IMG/VR virus record: IMGVR_UViG_3300030061_003212
Span: 1 to 25,514 of that record
Direction: 5' to 3' (one strand)
From: a virus
DNA: 25,514 nt
How positions within the stretch are numbered: the stretch's first letter is position 1; every line of letters begins with the position of its first letter. Below the pieces are notes generated by a model that ran no database searches, was not told where the DNA came from, and worked only from the letters and a program-made list of their open reading frames with translations. Shown here piece by piece: positions 20,247 through 25,514 of this stretch. The position numbers and the translations under genes were made by a program.

Positions 20247-23200
20247 ATGGCGCAAAGAATAACCAGATATAAACCACAGGATTCCAAGAATATACTTGGA
20301 AAAAAGATATATACAAATTTTGGTAAACATGCTACCGATGTTGTAGAAATGCACATTTATGGTGGTGAGACACTACTTGATTCAGAATATCAAGAAAAAT
20401 ACTTAGTACAATATTATGACAATGTTTCAACACCGCATATATCTTTAGATTTGCACAGAGGTATTCGTGCATTTGGATATACGAAAGGAGATTATAATGT
20501 AAAATTTAATTTCTTTAGAAATATACTTGGTGAAGAAGGTATAGAGCAATTATTTATATCAGAAATATCTCCATCACGTAAAGAAGTTAGAGTAAAATCC
20601 TTAGATACAAACGCATCATTTTTATCAGATATAAAAGAATTTGCTCAAAAGAAAACTGAAGGAGGTGGTAAAAAAGGTTCATATGAAAGTAGAATATCTA
20701 CAGATAACGAATCTAGATTAGAACATTGTTTAGATGATTTATTGCTTAACTTTGGTAGTGATAAACAAGCAATGGTTATCAACTGGATATGGGATGGTGA
20801 AGAAGGCGATGGTATAATATTTAAGTTATACGAGGCACTACCAAAAGATATTTTACCTAAAGATAATCTTTGGGTTGTAAAAGAAATGATAGATTCAATT
20901 GGTCAGAATATAAAGCTGATACCAATTGAAGAAATGGCTGAAGGTACAAAAACTCTTTTACCTAACTTTGAATTAAACACTCCATTAAAAGTAGGTGAAT
21001 CAGGATGGCAAAGCTGGAATGATATATTAGGTTCTAATAAAAACAACAAGCAGAGTTTGATGAATAGGTTTATATCTCAATCTGCTACACAAACAGAAAA
21101 CAATGTAGATTATAGACATTATAAAAACTTTGTACACTTTAGTTCTGCCGTTGAAAGACTTGAGAATTTCAAATATAAAATGAGGTTGCTAGAACAATAC
21201 TCATCTTCTCTTGCTGTATTAAATGCTATGCCAACACCAACAACGTTTGGTAATACAAATATAGCAGAGTATGAAGATAAAATCGAAGCTGTAAAAAATG
21301 GATTTGACGGATATGAAAGATTTTTATATTATGAATCGTCATCTTATGTTTCAGAATCTGTAGGAGAGTTCTATCCTAAAACTTGGCCAAAAACAAATAC
21401 ATCAAAACCATATACAAATGCCACAGTCGATTCGACAGAAGCTACTACATGGTTTGCTTCTCAATCAAACGTAGCTCTAGATTGGGACACAGTAAAAAAT
21501 GAACACAATCTTGAAAACACTATACCTTTTCATATACGAGAAGATGAAGCTAACTCAAACTATTTATTATTTACAAATATGGTTGGTCAGCATTATGATG
21601 AGGTTTGGGGATATCTATCTCAGTCACTTCAAATACATAAAAGAGACAATCCTTTATACGAAGGTTTATCAAAAGACTTAGTATATAATGTTCTTGCTTC
21701 TCTTGGCTGGGAATCATATCAAGGTTTTCATTTTCAAGATTTATGGGAATACGCTTTAGGTTTAGATGCTGATGGAGCTTATGGTTCAATATCATCATCT
21801 TTTGGTTTAGGTACCTCATCGGCATTTCTACCAGGACCTTCAGGTGCAATATCAGGTTCGATAAAAAATACATACGCTTCACTCCAGCAGTTATCTGGCT
21901 CTATGACAAGAGAAGAAATGTCAAGAGAAACTTGGAAGCGAATGCTAAACAACCTTCCATATCTTCTTAAAACTAAAGGAAGTGAAAGAGGTATAAAAGC
22001 ATTAGTTGCAACCTATGGTTTACCCCCTACACTTTTACGTGTATTTGAATATGGAGGTCCTCAAAAATTAAAAAGTGAAGATTCATATGTTAAATATGAC
22101 AAGTTTACATATTCGCTAGAGTTTACAGGAAGTCAGCGTGTTGAAGCTCAATGGCAAAAGGCACCAGCATCACCAATGGATGGTACAGTTAATAGAACTC
22201 CAGATGCAGTTGAAGTTAGATTTAATACTTGGACTCCAGCTTCATATTCTATAATTACATGGCCAAAAATGCATGTAGGTATAGAACCTCATCCAAGCTC
22301 TAGTAATAAAGCTTCAGGATATTATAATTTTGGTAGAGTAACTGCAAACTTTTTTAATGACGGTGTTGCTGGAGACTCAATAGCGACAATGTCCACTTAC
22401 TTTCCTTTCTATGATAATGATTGGTGGAATATACAAGTATCTAGAACTACAGCTTCATATAATTCAGGCCAGCAGCATTTTCATGTTGCAATAGCAAAAG
22501 CAGCTGACCACGCAAACAATAGAATAACACATACAGGTTCTATGTTTGTATCTGCAAGTGAAGACGGTACGAATCAGTGGAATAAAGGCCAGCGTATATT
22601 ATTTGGAGCTGTACACGACCCGTCACATCCTGAAGCTTCATATAGATTCTTTTCAGGTTCTATGCAAGAAGTTAGATTTTGGCACTTCCCTTATGCAGAC
22701 CAAGTAGCTTTGGACTACTGGAATGACTTAAAACCTTTTCATAATCACACAAGAGATGCTTTACAAATACAAGGTTATGGAGCAACGGGTTCTTATGGCC
22801 AGTTAACGGCTAGGTATTCTTTAGGTGCCGACTTAAATAGATTTTCTCAATCTGATGCTTCAGGTTGGGGAGTACAGGCAAATTCAGGAAAAGCAATAAT
22901 ATCAAGTTCTGCACCATCCGCTCCTAGACTTCTGAATCCATACGCCGGCTTCTTTGGAACAGCTACTGAGGTGACAACAAACATGACAGCTAGTGGCTTT
23001 GAAATGGATATCGAAACAGACTGGCCACATGAGGAAGAAAGATATTATACAGCGATGCCAGATTTGGTAGGTACAAGAGAATATACAGATAAAACAAGAA
23101 TAGAAAGCTCTGTACTTACAGGTAGGTTAGATAGCAGAAGAAAAAATGAAAGAAGTCAATTTGATTCTGCTCCACTTGATTCTAATAGACTAGGTGTTTA

Positions 23201-24599
23201 TTTTGCACCTCACTTTGAAATAGATTTAGATATCGCTAGAGAAATAGCAGGTGCAAGATTTAGTAATTATGTAGGTAATCCTTTAGATTATAGAGATGAT
23301 GAGTATAAAAGACTTAGAATTTTAAGACACCATTATTGGTACAAGCATATAAATCCTTATTCATTTCATGATTATATAAAAATATTAAGACACCTTGATT
23401 ATACACTGTTTAGTCAGATAGAACATATATTACCTGCGAGAGCAAATGCTCAGGTAGGTCTTTTGGTTAAACCTAATTTATTAGAAAGACCTAAAGTTAA
23501 AGCTTTGGATTCGTCAAAAGAAGAATTGCATTATGAAGGTGAAATTGATACAAGCTTTTATGATATAACTGCAACAACAACTTTATTAGGAGGCCCTAAA
23601 CACCAATGGAAAAATCCAGAAAATGGAGTTTGGTCAACAGGTTCTGACCAAGCAGGAACGCAAGCAATAAACGCACATACAGGAATTTGGCCATCAGGCT
23701 CGAAATATGGTTCTACAGACCAGTCTGAAGGTGAGCTTGTAGTTGTAATAGATTCTCGTATAACACCTGGTGGACATGATTTAGATAATGGTTCTAGATA
23801 TATTTGGAGATACATGCACCAGTGGAAGAGTAATCACACCTCAGCTCAAGGTACTAATAATCATACAAGTGGTTCTGGATTTTTTAACACTTATGCATTT
23901 ATACAACAAGGTGGTGCTTCATATGAAAACGCTTATGAATTCTTTACAGACCACGGTGACCAGTCGAATCCAGCATCTCAACAGGACGGTTGGAATGTAC
24001 AGCATTTAATGGATTCTCAATCTGCTCAAGCTACAATATCTCCAATTTCTTCTTTCAAACATAGATATGATTATGCATTGAATCTTGTACCAAGAACAGC
24101 TGCTAGTCCTATGGCAATGCCATCATTTCAATATGCTGTTCAGAGAGATAATTTCGCAGATTTTGGTAACATAAAAAATTATCACAATCAAAGACTATCA
24201 AGAATATACAAAAAGGAGAAGTTTTATTATTTCGCTCCAAGAAATAATATGAATAATAGTGGAAGTACAGGAGGTAATCCAACATCTGCTGTTAGTATGA
24301 GTGGATGGTCTCCAGCTGAGTTAGCAAATGGATGGTATAGGTCAGGTCTTAGACCTGTAAGTAGAAGCTATGAGGCTGCAGAAGTAAATGATTATAAACC
24401 TGCAGGATTTAGAAAACTATTCTATGAAGGCTGTAAACTTGTAGGTTCAGATTTTAATATGCCTGTACTTGAAACAGTAGACGGAGGTCCTGTTGTAGAA
24501 GTTACCGATACAAATCCTAATGCTATAATAATATCTGATAGAAATTCTAGAGATGGTGACTTAAGAGCGACTGGACAAACAATGCAGAGAAGTGTATAA
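20247..24599 (+). CDS. Very large baseplate/tail protein with LamG-like domain
   Basis: 1450 residues, the largest product of the window. An N-terminal region (1-600) includes a segment familiar from marine T4-like phage proteins: MLNNLPYLLKTKGSERGIKA, then LVATYGLPPTLLRVFEYGGP, near residues 570-610. Residues about 615-830 form a concanavalin/LamG-like jelly roll (YSLEFTGSQRVEAQWQ, NDWWNIQVSRTTASY, SGSMQEVRFWHFPYAD), a fold that binds glycans. Then come repeated Tyr/Asp-rich stretches and an aromatic C-terminus. Position after the wedge genes and size suggest a gp7-like wedge scaffold fused to a receptor- or surface-contacting module. No protease or catalytic motif is seen. Exact T4 equivalence is unproven. 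Confidence 0.75.
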   Translation: MAQRITRYKPQDSKNILGKKIYTNFGKHATDVVEMHIYGGETLLDSEYQEKYLVQYYDNVSTPHISLDLHRGIRAFGYTKGDYNVKFNFFRNILGEEGIEQLFISEISPSRKEVRVKSLDTNASFLSDIKEFAQKKTEGGGKKGSYESRISTDNESRLEHCLDDLLLNFGSDKQAMVINWIWDGEEGDGIIFKLYEALPKDILPKDNLWVVKEMIDSIGQNIKLIPIEEMAEGTKTLLPNFELNTPLKVGESGWQSWNDILGSNKNNKQSLMNRFISQSATQTENNVDYRHYKNFVHFSSAVERLENFKYKMRLLEQYSSSLAVLNAMPTPTTFGNTNIAEYEDKIEAVKNGFDGYERFLYYESSSYVSESVGEFYPKTWPKTNTSKPYTNATVDSTEATTWFASQSNVALDWDTVKNEHNLENTIPFHIREDEANSNYLLFTNMVGQHYDEVWGYLSQSLQIHKRDNPLYEGLSKDLVYNVLASLGWESYQGFHFQDLWEYALGLDADGAYGSISSSFGLGTSSAFLPGPSGAISGSIKNTYASLQQLSGSMTREEMSRETWKRMLNNLPYLLKTKGSERGIKALVATYGLPPTLLRVFEYGGPQKLKSEDSYVKYDKFTYSLEFTGSQRVEAQWQKAPASPMDGTVNRTPDAVEVRFNTWTPASYSIITWPKMHVGIEPHPSSSNKASGYYNFGRVTANFFNDGVAGDSIATMSTYFPFYDNDWWNIQVSRTTASYNSGQQHFHVAIAKAADHANNRITHTGSMFVSASEDGTNQWNKGQRILFGAVHDPSHPEASYRFFSGSMQEVRFWHFPYADQVALDYWNDLKPFHNHTRDALQIQGYGATGSYGQLTARYSLGADLNRFSQSDASGWGVQANSGKAIISSSAPSAPRLLNPYAGFFGTATEVTTNMTASGFEMDIETDWPHEEERYYTAMPDLVGTREYTDKTRIESSVLTGRLDSRRKNERSQFDSAPLDSNRLGVYFAPHFEIDLDIAREIAGARFSNYVGNPLDYRDDEYKRLRILRHHYWYKHINPYSFHDYIKILRHLDYTLFSQIEHILPARANAQVGLLVKPNLLERPKVKALDSSKEELHYEGEIDTSFYDITATTTLLGGPKHQWKNPENGVWSTGSDQAGTQAINAHTGIWPSGSKYGSTDQSEGELVVVIDSRITPGGHDLDNGSRYIWRYMHQWKSNHTSAQGTNNHTSGSGFFNTYAFIQQGGASYENAYEFFTDHGDQSNPASQQDGWNVQHLMDSQSAQATISPISSFKHRYDYALNLVPRTAASPMAMPSFQYAVQRDNFADFGNIKNYHNQRLSRIYKKEKFYYFAPRNNMNNSGSTGGNPTSAVSMSGWSPAELANGWYRSGLRPVSRSYEAAEVNDYKPAGFRKLFYEGCKLVGSDFNMPVLETVDGGPVVEVTDTNPNAIIISDRNSRDGDLRATGQTMQRSV

Positions 24600-24614
24600 A
24601 AATAAATTAAATGT

Positions 24615-24624
24615 ATATTTATAT
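24615..24624 (+). promoter_or_regulatory. ATATTTATAT element (putative late promoter)
   Basis: Exact copy of the 10-mer in the 51-base gap after the largest gene. It is followed by AGAGGA and the ATG at 24651. It is the third copy that precedes a structural gene after a larger than usual gap. Confidence 0.5.
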
Positions 24625-24650
24625 TAAAGAAATATAATAGAGGAAATAAA

Positions 24651-25328
24651 ATGGGATATTTAGATAAAACAACAATTACTGTCGATGCTATTCTTACCAA
24701 AAAAGGTAGAGAATTATTAGCAAAAGGCTCTGAGCACTTTAATATAACTCAGTTCGCATTAGCAGATGATGAAATTGATTATTCACTTTGGGATGTTAAT
24801 CACCAACTAGGTTCTAATTATTATGGACAAGCTATTGAAGCTATGCCTATAGTAGAAGCCGTACCTAATGAAAATTACGTTATGAAACATAAATTAGTTA
24901 CGCTTCCTAAAAATATTTCTAGAATGCCTAGCGTTACTGTAGGTGTTACGTCTATTGTATTAACGCATGGTGGTGATAAAGCACCTATAACTCCTAATAC
25001 AGCTAACTTTGCTAACGGTAATGCGACTTATGGTTATACAGCAATTCTTGCAGACTCAGATGCATGTTATCTTAATGTAGCGTCAGGTGGAAGAATCAAT
25101 ACAAGATATAATCCAACAGTTGCTGACTTTATAGGAGATACTGGAAATTCTGTATCAGTTACAGGTACAAGATTTGAAATTGTAGCAAAAGCTCAGCCAG
25201 TAGAAGACAAGCAGACGACACTAACAATAATTGGAAATGAAACTGGTGGATATGTAACGATAAACATTACAGTTAAGAAAGAATCTACAGCTACAAACTT
25301 AGTTGAAGATTATTACTACGAAAAATAA
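24651..25328 (+). CDS. 225-residue late structural protein
   Basis: Preceded by the late element and AGAGGA. The N-terminal 45 residues contain MGYLDKTTITVDAILTKKGR, then ELLAKGSEHFNITQFALADD and EIDYSLWD, a segment I associate with conserved virion-associated proteins of marine T4-like phages. The middle region is beta-rich with THGGDKAPITPN. The C-terminal part (TQ-poor, many Thr/Val strands: TTLTIIGNETGGYVTINITV) resembles a small beta-sandwich tail module. Probably a baseplate- or tail-associated protein. Function unknown. Confidence 0.65.
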   Translation: MGYLDKTTITVDAILTKKGRELLAKGSEHFNITQFALADDEIDYSLWDVNHQLGSNYYGQAIEAMPIVEAVPNENYVMKHKLVTLPKNISRMPSVTVGVTSIVLTHGGDKAPITPNTANFANGNATYGYTAILADSDACYLNVASGGRINTRYNPTVADFIGDTGNSVSVTGTRFEIVAKAQPVEDKQTTLTIIGNETGGYVTINITVKKESTATNLVEDYYYEK

Positions 25329-25343
25329 TATAGGGAATAGCAA

Positions 25344-25514
25344 ATGGCAACAAGATTTAATAGAGATAATGCACTATCAAGAAATTATTCTACAAGAGTA
25401 GGACAAAGAGACAGACGACTTACATCTCCTGTTAGACGTTCGGTTACTCCTCTATATACAGCATTTGAAAATGGTGATGTTATCGAAAATGCACAGGCAG
25501 ACACTATTACTGCT
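25344..25514 (+). CDS. N-terminal part of a late protein (runs off the window)
   Basis: ATG 25344 follows the previous stop by 15 bases, with GGGAATAGCAA upstream. The frame is open to the last base. The 57 visible residues start MATRFNRDNALSRNYSTRVG and are strongly Arg-rich (GQRDRRLTSPVRRSVTPLY). They then turn acidic and polar (AFENGDVIENAQADTITA). The basic start resembles the flexible N-termini of the 19125 protein. No family is recognised from this fragment. Confidence 0.65.
   Translation, partial: MATRFNRDNALSRNYSTRVGQRDRRLTSPVRRSVTPLYTAFENGDVIENAQADTITA

Noticed and set aside
19986-20356. Minus-strand ORFs across the 20243/20247 junction
   Set aside because: They are opposite two well-supported coding genes and have the Phe/Ile/Ser composition of reverse-strand shadows.
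1-25514. CRISPR arrays, insertion sequences, attachment sites or integrase genes
   Set aside because: No regularly spaced repeats, no transposase or integrase motifs and no long terminal inverted repeats were seen.

Overview
The window reads as part of the genome of a T4-type (contractile-tail) bacteriophage. All supported genes lie on the + strand, are tightly packed with short stop/start overlaps, and the DNA is clearly AT-rich. T4-family landmarks are an ATP-dependent DNA ligase (gp30-like), a gp55-like late sigma factor, a gp5-like baseplate spike/hub protein, gp25-like and gp6-like baseplate wedge proteins, and a string of large beta-rich virion proteins. The host is probably a member of the Bacteroidota, perhaps a marine flavobacterium. 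The reasons are a phage-encoded outer membrane barrel whose leader and processed N-terminus look flavobacterial, a secreted protein of the KYK(S/W)QA repeat type common in Bacteroidota, frequent lack of a Shine-Dalgarno sequence, and promoter elements ending in TATATTAG-like sequence. This host call is inference.

Layout. 1-1500: a run of very small genes, mostly single-helix membrane peptides, ending with a secreted KYKWQA-repeat protein. 1495-1900: a long RNA hairpin, a tRNA-Glu(UUC), a possible 25-residue membrane peptide and a promoter. 1900-6102: a metabolic block with DNA ligase, a 5'(3')-deoxyribonucleotidase, a GIY-YIG nuclease and small proteins. 6117-6883: a promoter, an AT-rich leader and two small genes. 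6892-7131: a circularly permuted, two-piece tmRNA gene, with the acceptor/T-arm half upstream of the half that carries the tag frame GEQVEMAMAA-stop. 7149-11455: unknown proteins, a four-helix membrane/coiled-coil protein, a zinc-ribbon protein, a membrane-anchored lytic-transglycosylase-like protein and an HD hydrolase. 11439-13056: gp55, an 8-strand outer membrane barrel and a two-helix holin-like protein, the last two preceded by near-identical hairpin leaders, closed by a strong terminator. 13071-25514: the late baseplate/tail cluster, running off the window end.

How it works together. Four copies of a CGGAAA-N7-8-TATATT promoter (near 1850, 3743, 6130 and 9592) each start a block of replication, metabolic or unknown genes and may be an early or middle class. 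A different element, the exact 10-mer ATATTTATAT, sits in five intergenic gaps, three of them opening late structural genes. It is the likely late promoter for the gp55-type sigma factor encoded here. The tRNA and tmRNA would support late translation and ribosome rescue. The transglycosylase-like and two-helix membrane proteins are the best lysis candidates in the window.

The most notable item is the permuted tmRNA. Its acceptor stem, T-arm, D-like segment, P2 pairings, stop codon in a hairpin loop and a downstream H-type pseudoknot can all be read directly from the sequence.
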